The notes beneath the pieces are model-generated. The model did no database searches. It was given only the letters and a program-made list of their open reading frames with translations, and was not told the origin of the DNA. A program made the translations under genes and the position numbers. DNA of 64,000 nt from Mesorhizobium erdmanii USDA 3471 (GTDB lineage: Bacteria; Pseudomonadota; Alphaproteobacteria; Rhizobiales; Rhizobiaceae). Positions 52,297 to 61,950 of this stretch are shown in pieces (within the stretch, counting starts at the first letter, position 1; each line of letters starts with the position of its first letter). The stretch is taken from the NCBI RefSeq assembly GCF_000472705.1, contig NZ_KI421455.1:362045-426044 (forward strand), read 5' to 3'.

Positions 52297-53442
52297 TCAG
52301 ACATCTGAGATGACCTGTCCGTTGGACAGGATGTGAACCTTGTAGCCGCCGAAGATCTTCTGTGCCTCGCCGGCGGCGTAGAGCGCCTGGTAGGCCTCGT
52401 GCGGGATCAGCGCGTGGTTCTCGTAGCTCGACACGCCCTGGCGCGCGGCTTCCAGGTCATCGGTGTTGATGAAGAATTCCTGCGTCGTCTTTTCGCTGGA
52501 AAACAGCCCCTTGCGGCCGGGTTTCTCGCCCTTGGAGTAGACCTCCTGGATGGTCCAGGTCAAAAGCCAGGCGTTTTCCGGCTTGCGCACCTTGGCCAGC
52601 ACTTCCGCCACCGTCGAATTGTTGTCGGTAATACCCGCGGAATAGAAGGGGCCGAGCACGACGCGGCGCAATTGTTTGGGGTGGAGCGGCTCGAAATCCT
52701 TGTCGAGATTGACCGCGATCGTCGCCGGAGACAGCGTATAGGCGGAGTTCTTCTCGGTGAAATCGTCGAAACGATGCGCCAGCTCGGGATTGAGCAGGCC
52801 GTCGACCGGCAGCGGGATGTCGACCTTTTCGTTGAGCTTGCCGTCCCGGTCGACGAGCTGGCGGATCATGCTCTCAGAAGAATCCTCCACCGTCACCATG
52901 TAGACCAGCGGCAGGTTGGCACTGCCGTCGAAGGTCGCCCAGTGGACGAGATAGTAGGGCCGCGCTGTTTTCGGATTGACCGAGACCTTGGCGGTTTGCG
53001 CCAGCGTGAACGGCCCAAAGGTCTGCTCGCTCTTGACGTCCTCGAGATAGAGCCGCTCGGCCATCGACTTCTGCAGCGCCTCGGGGAATTCCTTGTGGCG
53101 CAGGATGAAGTCGGCCATCTCGTCCCGCAATTCGCCGGCCTTCGGGATGTTGGCAAGCCGGCTGTCGGCCTGGCGGCGGTCGTTTTCCAGTTCGAGCAGG
53201 TTCTGGAACACCGGGAAGCCACTCTCGGCGCGCGAAATGCGGAACGTGTCCATGAAGCCAAGGCGGTTGCGCCAGCAGCCGAAGGACTTGTCGAGCCGGG
53301 CGATGTACTCGGCAACGATCCTGGCGACGATACCGTGCCGGTAGAGCGGCGAGCGGTCGTCGCGCATGAACACTTCAAGGCCGCTGAGCGCGGCCGTGAT
53401 TGCCGAGAAATACCGCGCCGCCGCGTCGTTTTCGGGGGTCAT
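52297..53442 (-). CDS. protein of unknown function (cluster gene 2)
   Basis: The 381-aa soluble protein begins with a helical region (YFSAITAALSGLEVFMRDDRSPLYRHGIVARIVAEYIARLDK) and continues with a mixed part (FGPFTLAQTAKVSVNPKTARPYYLVHWATFDGSANLPLVYMVTVEDSSESM) and ends GGYKVHILSNGQVISDV. I recognise no family. Its stop lies 24 bases before the AAA+ start, and its own start follows the coiled-coil gene by 40 bases, so it is part of one transcription unit. Confidence 0.75.
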   Translation of the reverse strand: MTPENDAAARYFSAITAALSGLEVFMRDDRSPLYRHGIVARIVAEYIARLDKSFGCWRNRLGFMDTFRISRAESGFPVFQNLLELENDRRQADSRLANIPKAGELRDEMADFILRHKEFPEALQKSMAERLYLEDVKSEQTFGPFTLAQTAKVSVNPKTARPYYLVHWATFDGSANLPLVYMVTVEDSSESMIRQLVDRDGKLNEKVDIPLPVDGLLNPELAHRFDDFTEKNSAYTLSPATIAVNLDKDFEPLHPKQLRRVVLGPFYSAGITDNNSTVAEVLAKVRKPENAWLLTWTIQEVYSKGEKPGRKGLFSSEKTTQEFFINTDDLEAARQGVSSYENHALIPHEAYQALYAAGEAQKIFGGYKVHILSNGQVISDV

Positions 53443-53482
53443 TGTGTCAGCCCTGGGATTGTCGCACCGGTGCGCGCGGCAA

Positions 53483-54571
53483 TTATGACTGCACGTAGTT
53501 GGCCGAATTGTGCTTCTTCAGCACTTCGTCGAAGCGGCGCGCGAAGGCATCGTCGGCCAGCTTCTTGCGGCGCTGGATATCGGCGCTGGCGACCATGTTC
53601 TTCTCGTGCATCTCGAGCAGATCGCCAATGTGCTTCTGCGACGCGGCGCCGATGCCGGCCATGGTTTCTTCCGCCGTGTTGTCGACCTGGCTGCCCAGCG
53701 TATTGATCTTGTGGGCGACGTCCTGCTGGGCGGCGGTTTTCAGCGAATCTTCCAGCGCCTTGTAGAGCACGATACGCTGCTCGGTATCGATGGTCAGCTT
53801 GTTGATCAGCGTCGACTGAGCGGCGATCTGGTTGTTGAGCGAATCGACGAAGGTCTGGAACATCGAGGTGTAGCGTTCGAGCGTCTGGCTTTCGGCCAGC
53901 AGTTCCTGCTCCTTGGCCTGCTTCTCATTGTATTCGGTGGCGAGCTTGGAGCGCTCGCCCTCAAGCTGCGTGCGGTCCTTCTGGCTGGTCGAGGCGGCGA
54001 TCTTGTTCTCGATGTCGAGGAGCATCGGGTTGAGCTCCTCGATGCGCTTCTGCACGGCTTCGAGGTTGGTCATGGTGGTCTTGCGGCGCTCGATCACCTG
54101 CGACAGGCTGTTCTCGGAGGTTTTGTAGCGCTGGTCGAGGACCTCCTTCTGCGCCTTCAGGATGCCGACGATGGTGTCTGACTTGGCCAGCAGTTCCTGC
54201 AGATTGCCGGCCAGCGACATGTTGCGGACGCGATCGGTGCGCATGCGCTGCTTGCGCTGGCTGGAGAAGACGCCGACGAAGTTCTCCCAGCCGGTGTAGT
54301 TCTTCATGCTCTCGAACTCGGCACCGAAGACGTTGGTGGCGTCCTCGAGGCCGATGATGAGGTCGGCAATGTTGCCTTCCATCACCTTCTGCTGCTTCAG
54401 CACATCCTCGATGCGGGCGTTCTCGATGTCGAAATTGGCGTCGCCGATCTTCTTGTCGGCGGTGGCAAGCGTGTCGAGCACGGTGCCGGACTGCTCGATC
54501 TTGGCGCGCATGTCCTGGACGACCTGCTTGGTCTTGGCAATTTCGGCATCGAAATTCTGCAATGTCGCCAT
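53483..54571 (-). CDS. coiled-coil protein, TelA-like in outline (cluster gene 1)
   Basis: The 362-aa protein is almost all helix and rich in Gln, Glu, Lys and Ala: MATLQNFDAEIAKTKQVVQDM, GNIADLIIGLEDATNVFGAEFESMKNY, QKEVLDQRYKTSENSLSQVIERRKTTM, LINKLTIDTEQRIVLYKALEDSLK. The general pattern recalls the TelA/KlaA toxic-anion proteins, but I cannot confirm this. No membrane helix. ATG 54571 has GGGGCC only weakly as ribosome site; the open frame reaches 54634. It is first in the five-gene run, and the 299 bases upstream (54572-54870) hold its promoter. Confidence 0.78.
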   Translation of the reverse strand: MATLQNFDAEIAKTKQVVQDMRAKIEQSGTVLDTLATADKKIGDANFDIENARIEDVLKQQKVMEGNIADLIIGLEDATNVFGAEFESMKNYTGWENFVGVFSSQRKQRMRTDRVRNMSLAGNLQELLAKSDTIVGILKAQKEVLDQRYKTSENSLSQVIERRKTTMTNLEAVQKRIEELNPMLLDIENKIAASTSQKDRTQLEGERSKLATEYNEKQAKEQELLAESQTLERYTSMFQTFVDSLNNQIAAQSTLINKLTIDTEQRIVLYKALEDSLKTAAQQDVAHKINTLGSQVDNTAEETMAGIGAASQKHIGDLLEMHEKNMVASADIQRRKKLADDAFARRFDEVLKKHNSANYVQS

Positions 54572-54870
54572 AGGGGCCTCCCGCTTCGGCTTCCGGTCGC
54601 TGGTTGCGAACAGCGGCGAATATATGTGGGGCATCCGGGGATTGAAAGACGTGAAGACAGTGGCAGCGTGAAAACAAAAGAATCCGCCAAGGCCTTGAAA
54701 GACAATGAAGGTGGGATCATGGCGTGATTAGCCCGGCCGGCTTGGCCTGGTTCAACTGTCATTGAACCTTTATACCGGCAAATCACCGGCGCCAGACGTC
54801 GCGGAGATGTTGCATTCGCAGGCAATTGAACCGGTTGCTGGCAAAGCCATCGCCGTCCTGCCATGCGCGC

Positions 54871-55260
54871 TCAGGGTTTCGGATCGGCCTTCAGATAGGC
54901 GATGACATTGGCGATGTCGTCATCATTGGTCAGGCCGCCAAACGCCATTCTGTTGCCCGGTACTTTCAGCTTCGGGGCCTTGAGATATTCGGCAAGATTT
55001 GCCTCGTCCCAGACGAGACCGGCCGCGCCCGCGGCCTTCATCGCTTCGGAATAATGGCCAAGGAAGCTCTCGGCCGTGCCGGCGGTGCGGCCGACCACAC
55101 CCAAGAGATGCGGGCCGACCTTGTCGCGGTCGGTGGCTGCCTCATGGCAGGCGATGCAGCGGTTGAAGACTTTCTTTCCGAGCGCCGGATCGCCACCGGC
55201 ATGAGCGCCAACAGTGGCCACAAGGAGGAGAAGGCTGGCGGAGGAAACGGCTCGAAGCAT
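54871..55260 (-). CDS. periplasmic cytochrome c
   Basis: The 129-aa protein has a signal peptide (MLRAVSSASLLLLVATVGAHA), then the heme site CIACH and a distal Met in GNRMAFGGL. The helix DDDIANVIAYLKADPKP ends a class-I cytochrome c fold like cytochrome c2/c-554. ATG 55260 is chosen because the signal follows at once. It may carry electrons between the bc1 complex and an oxidase. The gap 55261-55634 (374 bases) has no gene I can support. Confidence 0.88.
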   Translation of the reverse strand: MLRAVSSASLLLLVATVGAHAGGDPALGKKVFNRCIACHEAATDRDKVGPHLLGVVGRTAGTAESFLGHYSEAMKAAGAAGLVWDEANLAEYLKAPKLKVPGNRMAFGGLTNDDDIANVIAYLKADPKP

Positions 55261-55634
55261 GGCTGACCCGGAGAACTCTGGCTGGGACGAGAATGGTGCA
55301 GGATAGGACTGAGCCCTTAACGAACGTTGCATCATGGCAGGATTGCTCCGACTCTTCCTATCCTACTTCAGGACAATGTAGCAGCGAGGACCACGCCGGG
55401 ACGCATGACCATGCTGGTCAGGCCTGCCGTGCCAGGTCACGGCGCAGGAAATCATGCAGCCTGCACGACCGCGATCAAGCCAAGCAGCGAGGCGCTGGAG
55501 TAGGTGCAACGGTAGGACCGGTCGGCAGGCCGCCGGCATGGCACTGATCGCCGTGGTGACACTTGGCGTCCGGCTGGGCTGGCGGTTCCCGGCAAGGCCA
55601 GTCCTGGCGGCCTGACGGCGATGGCAGGGGATAT

Positions 55635-56246
55635 TCAGGATTTCATGAAGCCGATGAAATCGTCCGGCGTGGCGCGGCCCATCTCTTCTTCCCAATGGCG
55701 GCGGCAAAGCGAGACATAGACGTCCTTGCCGATCGCCACCTGTTCGCCCTGGCGGGCAACCTTGCCATCGGCGCCGAGGCGCACGACCATCGTTGCCTTG
55801 CGGCCGCAGCGGCAGATGGTGCGCACCTCGCGCAGATCGTCGGCGATCGCAAGCAGCGCGCGCGAGCCGGAGAACAGCTTGCCCTGGAAATCGGTGCGCA
55901 GGCCGTAGCACATCACCGGAATGTTCAGCCGGTCGGCGATGCGGGCCAGCTGCCAGACCTGCTCCTCCTCGAGGAACTGCGCCTCGTCGACGAAGACGCA
56001 ATGCACCGTCGTGTGGTCGTGATGCTCGGCGACACGGGCGAACAGGTCGTCGCCGTCGCGGAACATCTCGGCTTCCGTCTCCAGCCCGATGCGCGACGAG
56101 ATCAGGCCACTGTCACCCTTGCGATAGTGGCCGGCGACGAACAGCATCGTCATCATGCCGCGTTCGCGATAATTGTACGACGCCTGCAAGAGCATCGTCG
56201 TCTTGCCGGCATTCATCGTCGCGTAGTTGAAGTAGAGCTTGGCCAT
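55635..56246 (-). CDS. tdk: thymidine kinase
   Basis: The 203-aa enzyme phosphorylates thymidine (salvage). P-loop MNAGKTTMLLQ is near residues 11-21, the catalytic Glu is in FVDEAQFL, zinc-type cysteines lie in CRCGRKA and CYGLRTDFQG region, and LFSGSRALLAIAD is the lasso region. Type II (human TK1-like) tetrameric kinase. ATG 56246. It is transcribed away from choX. Confidence 0.93.
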   Translation of the reverse strand: MAKLYFNYATMNAGKTTMLLQASYNYRERGMMTMLFVAGHYRKGDSGLISSRIGLETEAEMFRDGDDLFARVAEHHDHTTVHCVFVDEAQFLEEEQVWQLARIADRLNIPVMCYGLRTDFQGKLFSGSRALLAIADDLREVRTICRCGRKATMVVRLGADGKVARQGEQVAIGKDVYVSLCRRHWEEEMGRATPDDFIGFMKS

Positions 56247-56518
56247 GCTCCTCTTCTAAGCCGACTTGGCCCTGGGCGGGGAGAGGCCGCCGCCGCATCT
56301 CCCCTGAAAAAGCAGACTGGTCCCAAACTGCCCGCTCCGGAAAAAACTGTCCGGCACGACAAAAGCGTCAACCGTGTCGCTGATTGGCCAGTCCGCGCCG
56401 TTGATCGTGATTGCCTTGACGCTTGAATCCACACCAGAATGGTGTTTGGCTGGCGAAACAAGGCGGGCAGAGAAACCGTAACCACGCTTCGCCAAATTAT
56501 CACAATGGGAGACTAACT

Positions 56519-57454
56519 ATGTCGCGTATGAATTCCTTCGCCGCCGGCCTCGGCCTGGCGGCTTTGTTGTCCACGAGCGCCGCCTTTGCAGGTGACGCCG
56601 AAAGCTGCAAGACGGTGCGTCTTTCCGATGTCGGCTGGACCGACATCCAGGCCACCACGGGCCTGGCCTCGGTGCTGCTCACCGCGCTCGGCTACGAGCC
56701 GAAGACGATCCAGCTGTCGGTGCCGGTGACCATGGCGTCGCTGAAAAACAAGGACCTCGATGTCTTCCTCGGCAACTGGATGCCGTCGATGACCAACGAC
56801 ATCAAGGATTATACCGCCGATGGCTCGGTCGAGACCATCAGCACGAACCTTACCGGCGCCGGCTACGGCATCGTCGTGCCGACCTATGTCGCGGACGCCG
56901 GCGTCAAGTCGCTGACCGACCTCGGCAAGTTCAAGGACAAGTTCAACGGCAAGATCTACGGCATCGAGGCCGGCAATGACGGCAACCGCATCATCCTCGA
57001 CATGATCAAGAACCCCAAGGACAAGCTCGACGGCTTCGAGCTGGTCGAATCCTCGGAGGCAGGCATGCTGACGCAGGCCGAGCAGTCGATGAAGAGCAAT
57101 GAGTGGATCGCCTTCCTCGGCTGGACGCCGCATCCGGTGATGGGCGCCATGAAGATCACCTATCTCGACGGCATGGGCGACAGCGGCTTCGGCGCCGCGA
57201 CCGTGTTCACCAATGTGCGCAAGGGCTACACCACCGAGTGCCCGAATGCCGGCAAGCTGATCGCCAACCTCAAGTTCAATCTGGACATGGAAGGCCAGAT
57301 GATGGACGCCATCCTCAAGGGCGGCGACGCCCAGGCGGTCGCGACCGACTGGCTGAAGAAGCATCCGGACGCGGTCGCGCCCTGGATCGCCGGCGTGACG
57401 ACCTTCGATGGCGGTGACGCCGCGGCCGCGGTCAAGAAAGCGCTCGGAAGCTGA
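56519..57454 (+). CDS. choX: choline-binding periplasmic protein
   Basis: The 311-aa protein has a signal peptide ending SAAFAGD (about 24) and an OpuAC-type ligand domain (CKTVRLSDVGWTDIQATTGLASVLLTALGYEPKTIQLSVPVTMASLKNKDLDVFLGNWMPSM). Trp-rich pockets (DVGWTD, LGNWMP, LGWTPHPVMG) bind the quaternary ammonium group. It is the substrate-binding part of the ChoXWV transporter of Sinorhizobium type. ATG 56519 follows GGGAGACTAACT. choW follows 132 bases on, past a hairpin. Confidence 0.93.
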   Translation: MSRMNSFAAGLGLAALLSTSAAFAGDAESCKTVRLSDVGWTDIQATTGLASVLLTALGYEPKTIQLSVPVTMASLKNKDLDVFLGNWMPSMTNDIKDYTADGSVETISTNLTGAGYGIVVPTYVADAGVKSLTDLGKFKDKFNGKIYGIEAGNDGNRIILDMIKNPKDKLDGFELVESSEAGMLTQAEQSMKSNEWIAFLGWTPHPVMGAMKITYLDGMGDSGFGAATVFTNVRKGYTTECPNAGKLIANLKFNLDMEGQMMDAILKGGDAQAVATDWLKKHPDAVAPWIAGVTTFDGGDAAAAVKKALGS

Positions 57455-57486
57455 GCCGACTGAATTCGGCAAAGCCGAACCAGGAA

Positions 57487-57518
57487 GGGCAGCCATCTTA
57501 GAAAAGGCTGCCCTTTTT
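57487..57518 (+). terminator. hairpin with T-run between choX and choW
   Basis: GGGCAGCC (57487-57494) pairs with GGCTGCCC (57506-57513) and TTTTT follows. A partly read-through terminator here would let the cell make more binding protein than transporter. Confidence 0.75.
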
Positions 57519-57586
57519 CATATCCTGTGACAAGATGACGTTGCGCGAGCCGAGAGCAGGACGGCTCCTGGACGAAGAGGGGTGAG

Positions 57587-58441
57587 ATGGATCCGATTTC
57601 GCAATTCATGGTCGATCACAAGATCCCGATCGGCGCCTGGGGAAAGGCCTTTTTCGGCTTCCTGACCGACAATTTCGATACTATATTCAGGGCCTTCTCC
57701 AATGGCCTCAATTTCCTGCTCGACGGGCTGGTCAACATCCTGCTGATGGTGCCGCCGGTGCTGCTGGCGCTGGTCATCGCCATCGTCGCCTGGCTGTTGC
57801 AGCGGTCGCGGCCGCTGGCCATCGGCGTCTTCCTCGGCCTGATCTTCATCATCAACCAGAACCTCTGGAAGCAAACAGTGCAGACGCTGGTGCTGGTCGT
57901 CGCCGCCGCCGCCATGGCGATGGCCATCGGCGTGCCGCTCGGCATCTGGGCGGCGCACAAGCCGAAGGTCTACCGCATCATGCTGCCGGTGCTCGATCTG
58001 ATGCAGACGCTGCCGACCTTCGTCTACCTGATCCCGGTGCTGACCCTGTTCGGCCTCGGCAATGCGCCCGGCCTCATCGTCACCATCATCTTCGTCATCC
58101 CGACCGCGGTCCGGCTCACCCATCTCGGCGTGGTTTCGGTGCCGAAGTCGATCATCGAGGCCGGCGAGGCGTTCGGCGCCACCAAAAGCCAGCTGTTGTG
58201 GAAGGTGGAACTGCCCTCGGCGCTGCCCACCATCATGGCCGGGCTGACGCAGTCGATCATGCTGTCGCTGTCGATGGTGGTGTTCGCGGCCCTCATCGGC
58301 GCCGGCGGGCTCGGAACCGAAATCAACCGCGCGCTCGGCTCGCGCCGCATCGATCTCGGGCTCGAGGCGGGCCTCGCCATCGTCGTGCTTGCCATCGTGC
58401 TCGACCGAATGACCCGCATTGGCGTTGGAGGCAAGAAATGA
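57587..58441 (+). CDS. choW: choline ABC transporter permease
   Basis: The 284-aa permease has about six membrane helices and the ABC permease EAA loop (VPKSIIEAGEAFGATKSQLLWKVELPSALPTIMAGLTQ). It follows ProW/OpuAB and forms a homodimeric channel with ChoV at the cytoplasmic face. GAGGGGTGAG precedes ATG 57587. The stop overlaps the choV start by four bases (ATGA). Confidence 0.93.
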   Translation: MDPISQFMVDHKIPIGAWGKAFFGFLTDNFDTIFRAFSNGLNFLLDGLVNILLMVPPVLLALVIAIVAWLLQRSRPLAIGVFLGLIFIINQNLWKQTVQTLVLVVAAAAMAMAIGVPLGIWAAHKPKVYRIMLPVLDLMQTLPTFVYLIPVLTLFGLGNAPGLIVTIIFVIPTAVRLTHLGVVSVPKSIIEAGEAFGATKSQLLWKVELPSALPTIMAGLTQSIMLSLSMVVFAALIGAGGLGTEINRALGSRRIDLGLEAGLAIVVLAIVLDRMTRIGVGGKK

Positions 58442-59619
58442 CCGTCGCCGTCGACTTCAAGAACGTCGATATCGTCTTCGGCGCCGACCAGGCCGGCTCG
58501 CTGGCGATGATCGACAAGGGCGCCACGCGCGCCGAAATCCTGGAGAAGACCGGCAATGTGCTGGGCTGCGCCGGCGCCAGCCTCACCGTGCACGAGGGCG
58601 AGATCTCGGTGCTGATGGGCCTGTCCGGCTCCGGCAAGTCGACGCTGCTGCGAGCCGTCAACCGACTCAACGTGGTGTCGCGCGGCCAGGTGCTGGTCAA
58701 GGACGGTGACAAGATCGTCGATGTCGTGACCTGCGACCAGGCCACATTGCGGCGGCTGCGCCAGAAGCAGGTGGCGATGGTGTTCCAGCAGTTCGGCCTG
58801 CTGCCTTGGCGCACGGTGGAGGAAAATGTCGGCCTTGGCCTCGAACTCGCCGGTGTGCCAGAGCCAGAGCGCAAGGAACGCGTGCAGCGCCAGCTCAAGC
58901 TGGTCAATCTCGACCAGTGGTCGAAGAAATACGCGCATGAGCTCTCGGGCGGCATGCAGCAGCGCGTCGGGCTGGCTCGGGCGTTTGCCACCGAGGCGCC
59001 GATCCTTTTGATGGACGAACCGTTTTCGGCGCTCGACCCGCTGATCCGCACCAAGCTGCAGGACGAATTGCTGCAGCTGCAGGCCGAGTTGAAGAAGACC
59101 ATCATCTTCGTCAGCCACGATCTGGAAGAGGCGCTGAAGATCGGCAGCCACATCACCATCATGGAAGGCGGGCGTATCGTGCAGACCGGCGCGCCGGAAG
59201 ACATCGTGCTGCGCCCCGCCAACGACTACGTCCGCGACTTCATCGCCAATGTTAACCCGCTCTCGGTACTGACGGCCTGGAACGTGATGCGCGACAGCCG
59301 CGACCTCGAGCATGGCGACAACGGTTGGGTGTGGCTGGACCGGCGCAAGACGACACGCTTCAAGATCGACGAGCACGGGCTGGTGGCGGCGGCCGAACGC
59401 GACGGCAAACCGGCGATATGGGTGTCCTGCGCCGATGTCGAGGCCCAGTCGGAGGAGGCAGCGCAAGTGTTCTGGGCCAATCCCGGCACCTCGCTGAAAA
59501 CCGTGATGCTGGCCATGCACCGTTCGCAAACAGCACCCGTGGCGCTGTTCGATGATCAGTCGCGCTTCGTCGGTGCGATCGGCATCAGGGATGTGCTGAG
59601 CGCGGTGCTGCGGCGGTAA
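58438..59619 (+). CDS. choV: choline ABC transporter ATP-binding protein
   Basis: The 393-aa ATPase has Walker A GLSGSGKST (61-69), the signature LSGGMQQRVGLARA, Walker B ILLMDEPFSAL and H-loop FVSHDL, followed by a C-terminal CBS-like region (about 280-393) that may sense osmolality as in ProV/OpuAA. ATG 58438 overlaps the choW stop by four bases. It powers the uptake of choline for use as a carbon source or as betaine precursor. Confidence 0.94.
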   Translation: MTVAVDFKNVDIVFGADQAGSLAMIDKGATRAEILEKTGNVLGCAGASLTVHEGEISVLMGLSGSGKSTLLRAVNRLNVVSRGQVLVKDGDKIVDVVTCDQATLRRLRQKQVAMVFQQFGLLPWRTVEENVGLGLELAGVPEPERKERVQRQLKLVNLDQWSKKYAHELSGGMQQRVGLARAFATEAPILLMDEPFSALDPLIRTKLQDELLQLQAELKKTIIFVSHDLEEALKIGSHITIMEGGRIVQTGAPEDIVLRPANDYVRDFIANVNPLSVLTAWNVMRDSRDLEHGDNGWVWLDRRKTTRFKIDEHGLVAAAERDGKPAIWVSCADVEAQSEEAAQVFWANPGTSLKTVMLAMHRSQTAPVALFDDQSRFVGAIGIRDVLSAVLRR

Positions 59620-59631
59620 GGCAATCCTGCC

Positions 59632-61041
59632 TCAGGCCGCCAGCGGCAGCCGTAGCTCCGTCAGCAGCCCGCCGTCCGGATGGTTGGACAGGCGGATCTC
59701 GCCGCCGGCGGCACGCGCGATGTTTCGGGCGATGGTCAGGCCGAGCCCGAGGCCACCGGTCTGGCGGTTGCGGGATTGTTCCAGACGGACAAAAGAGCCG
59801 AACACGGCGTCGATCTGGGCCTGAGGTATACCCGGTCCTTCGTCGCGAATGGTCAGCGTAATCGTGCCGTCCGAGCGGTGCAGGCTGAGATGCGCCTTCT
59901 TGCCGTAGGTGACGGCGTTCTGCACTAGATTGGTGACACAACGCCTGAGCGCCACCGGCCGCGCGATGCAGATCAGGCCGCGCGAACGGGTGTCGTCATT
60001 GTCGAACGAGACCTCCGGATAGGGATCGGCGATCGATTCCACCAGCGACCAGAAGTCGATGCGCTCGGTCTTTTCCTCGTTCACCTCGAAAGTGGCGAAG
60101 TCGATCACCGAACTGGCGATGCTCTCGACATCGGCGAGATCGTGCGTCAGCGCTTCGCGAACCGCCGATTTGCGCAACAGTTCGAGCCGCAGCCGCATGC
60201 GTGTCATCGGCGTACGCAAATCATGCGCGAGTGCCGCGGCCAGATGTTCGCGGTCTTCGACATATTCTCGCAGCCTCGCCTGCATGGCGTTGATCGCTCT
60301 CGCCGCGGCCTGAACCTCGCGGCTGCCCGATTCGGCGATCGGCGGGCTCTTCAAATCCTTGCCGATCCTGTTCACGGCGGTTTCCATCATCCGGTAGGGC
60401 GCCGTCAGCCGGCGCAGCGACCAGATCGACATGATCACCACCAGCCCGGCAATCAGCGAATAGAGCGGCAGGCTGTCGAAGCTCAGGATCGGGCCGACGG
60501 GCGTGATCGGCTCGGTGAAATTCAGCCACTGGCCGTCGGCGAAGCGCAGCGAGGCCGTCAGCTTGTCGCTCTGGGCGAAATCGGCGGCCAGCACCAGAAG
60601 GTCGCGCTCGACCTGGCCTATGTCGGGGCCGGATACGGCGCCGCTGGCGTCGTCGGCCTCGCGCGTCGCCGGATCGCGCCGCACGCGCGCGTCGGTGACG
60701 CCGAACTTCGACAGCCGGCCAACGAGGATGTCCTCGAGTTCGGCAAGTTCGTCGTCGCCGGCGATCGAGGAGGTGACGGCGGGCGTGTCCGAAACGGTGA
60801 GGGCGTAAGCCGCGTTGTACAGGCCCGCGGCGGTTGCCTTGCGCTCCGCGGGCGTGGCGCCGCTCATCAGCTGCACCAGCGAGAAGGCGCGGTCATTGAG
60901 GCGGTAGAGGTCGACCACGTCGTTGGCGGCGGCGCGGTCGCGCGACACGATGTAGAGGGTCGCGACCTGGCTGATCAACAGGCCGGCAATGACGATCAGC
61001 AGCACCCAGACAGGCAAGGTCTGCGGCAGGAGACGTCTCAT
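59632..61041 (-). CDS. sensor histidine kinase, EnvZ-like
   Basis: The 469-aa kinase has two membrane helices (about 12-30 and 190-209) around a periplasmic sensor domain, then a HAMP-like linker, the phosphorylated His273 in LAAALAHDLRTPMTRMRL, an N box in NLVQNAVTYG and G box in DEGPGIPQ and GGLGLGLTIARNI. It is encoded with its response regulator by a four-base overlap. The signal cannot be predicted. Confidence 0.92.
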   Translation of the reverse strand: MRRLLPQTLPVWVLLIVIAGLLISQVATLYIVSRDRAAANDVVDLYRLNDRAFSLVQLMSGATPAERKATAAGLYNAAYALTVSDTPAVTSSIAGDDELAELEDILVGRLSKFGVTDARVRRDPATREADDASGAVSGPDIGQVERDLLVLAADFAQSDKLTASLRFADGQWLNFTEPITPVGPILSFDSLPLYSLIAGLVVIMSIWSLRRLTAPYRMMETAVNRIGKDLKSPPIAESGSREVQAAARAINAMQARLREYVEDREHLAAALAHDLRTPMTRMRLRLELLRKSAVREALTHDLADVESIASSVIDFATFEVNEEKTERIDFWSLVESIADPYPEVSFDNDDTRSRGLICIARPVALRRCVTNLVQNAVTYGKKAHLSLHRSDGTITLTIRDEGPGIPQAQIDAVFGSFVRLEQSRNRQTGGLGLGLTIARNIARAAGGEIRLSNHPDGGLLTELRLPLAA

Positions 61042-61754
61042 TCGAAGGTCGTCTCGGGCAGGAACTGATAGCCGCCGCTGCGCACCGTCAGGATCAGTTT
61101 CGGCGTTTTCGGGTCATCTTCCATCTTGCGCCGCAGCCTGGAGACCAGGATGTCGATGCTGCGGTCGAAGGAATAGTCGCTGTCGCCGCCGGAGAGTTCG
61201 ATGAGCTGGTCGCGGGTCAGCACGCGCTGGGCGCTCTTGACGAAGGTCTGCAGCAGGTTGAATTCAGCCATGGTCAACTCGACCCTGACATCGTCGGGCG
61301 CCGTCAGCCGGCGCCGCGAACAGTCCATCGTCCAGCCGGCGAAATGGTAGATCTGCTTGCTGGTGGCGCGCTTCGGCTCGGTGGCGCCGTTGCGCCGCAG
61401 CACGGCGCGGATGCGGGCCAGGAGTTCGCGCGGATCGAAGGGTTTGGGCACATAGTCGTCGGCGCCCATCTCCAGGCCGACCACGCGGTCGGTGGTTTCG
61501 GTGACGGCGGTCAGCATGATGATCGGCGTCGTATACTGGGCGCGCAGGTCACGGCACAGTTCCAACCCGCTCTTGCCGGGCAGCATCACGTCGAGCACGA
61601 TGAGATCCACCTGCGTGCGGCGCAGGATGGTCTCCATCTCGGTGCCGTCGGCGGCAACCGAAGTATGCAGGCCCCGCTTCTGGAAGAACTCCTGAAGCAG
61701 GTCGCGGATGCCCTTGTCGTCGTCGACGATCAGTATGTGTGCGTCGGATTTCAC
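61038..61754 (-). CDS. OmpR-family response regulator
   Basis: The 238-aa regulator has Asp11-13 and phosphoacceptor Asp55 (LDVMLPG), KPFDPREL, and a winged helix with VELTMAEFNLLQTF, RVLTRDQLIELSGG and RSIDILVSRLRRKMEDD. The start is uncertain: GTG 61754 (MKSDAHILIV) fits the family, while an in-frame ATG at 61823 would add 23 residues unlike any response regulator. It lies four bases over the histidine kinase gene (ATGA). Confidence 0.88.
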   Translation of the reverse strand: MKSDAHILIVDDDKGIRDLLQEFFQKRGLHTSVAADGTEMETILRRTQVDLIVLDVMLPGKSGLELCRDLRAQYTTPIIMLTAVTETTDRVVGLEMGADDYVPKPFDPRELLARIRAVLRRNGATEPKRATSKQIYHFAGWTMDCSRRRLTAPDDVRVELTMAEFNLLQTFVKSAQRVLTRDQLIELSGGDSDYSFDRSIDILVSRLRRKMEDDPKTPKLILTVRSGGYQFLPETTFE

Positions 61755-61926
61755 GGGTGCCCTGTCTCGATTGCTAGCCAAGTCATTCCTGGCCGGTGAG
61801 CCACACGATAGAATTCGGGCCATATGTTGGCCAGTGCCTTGGATTTCAAGGGAGAACGAATTCGACCTTCTCCACATGGAAAGCCATGGCCGTGCCGAAG
61901 CCCTTTGTTTCGACGCGTGTCACTCT

Positions 61927-61950
61927 CCCAAAACCGGAACCAGTTTTGGG
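61927..61950. repeat. small inverted repeat CCCAAAAC-N8-GTTTTGGG
   Basis: An 8-base inverted repeat in the otherwise empty 61755-62097 gap, resembling small palindromic elements scattered in rhizobial intergenic DNA. No gene was seen in this gap. Confidence 0.45.

Noticed and set aside
55261..55634. Possible small gene between cytochrome c and tdk
   Set aside because: Short frames exist on both strands, but none has a ribosome site, a family match or credible composition.
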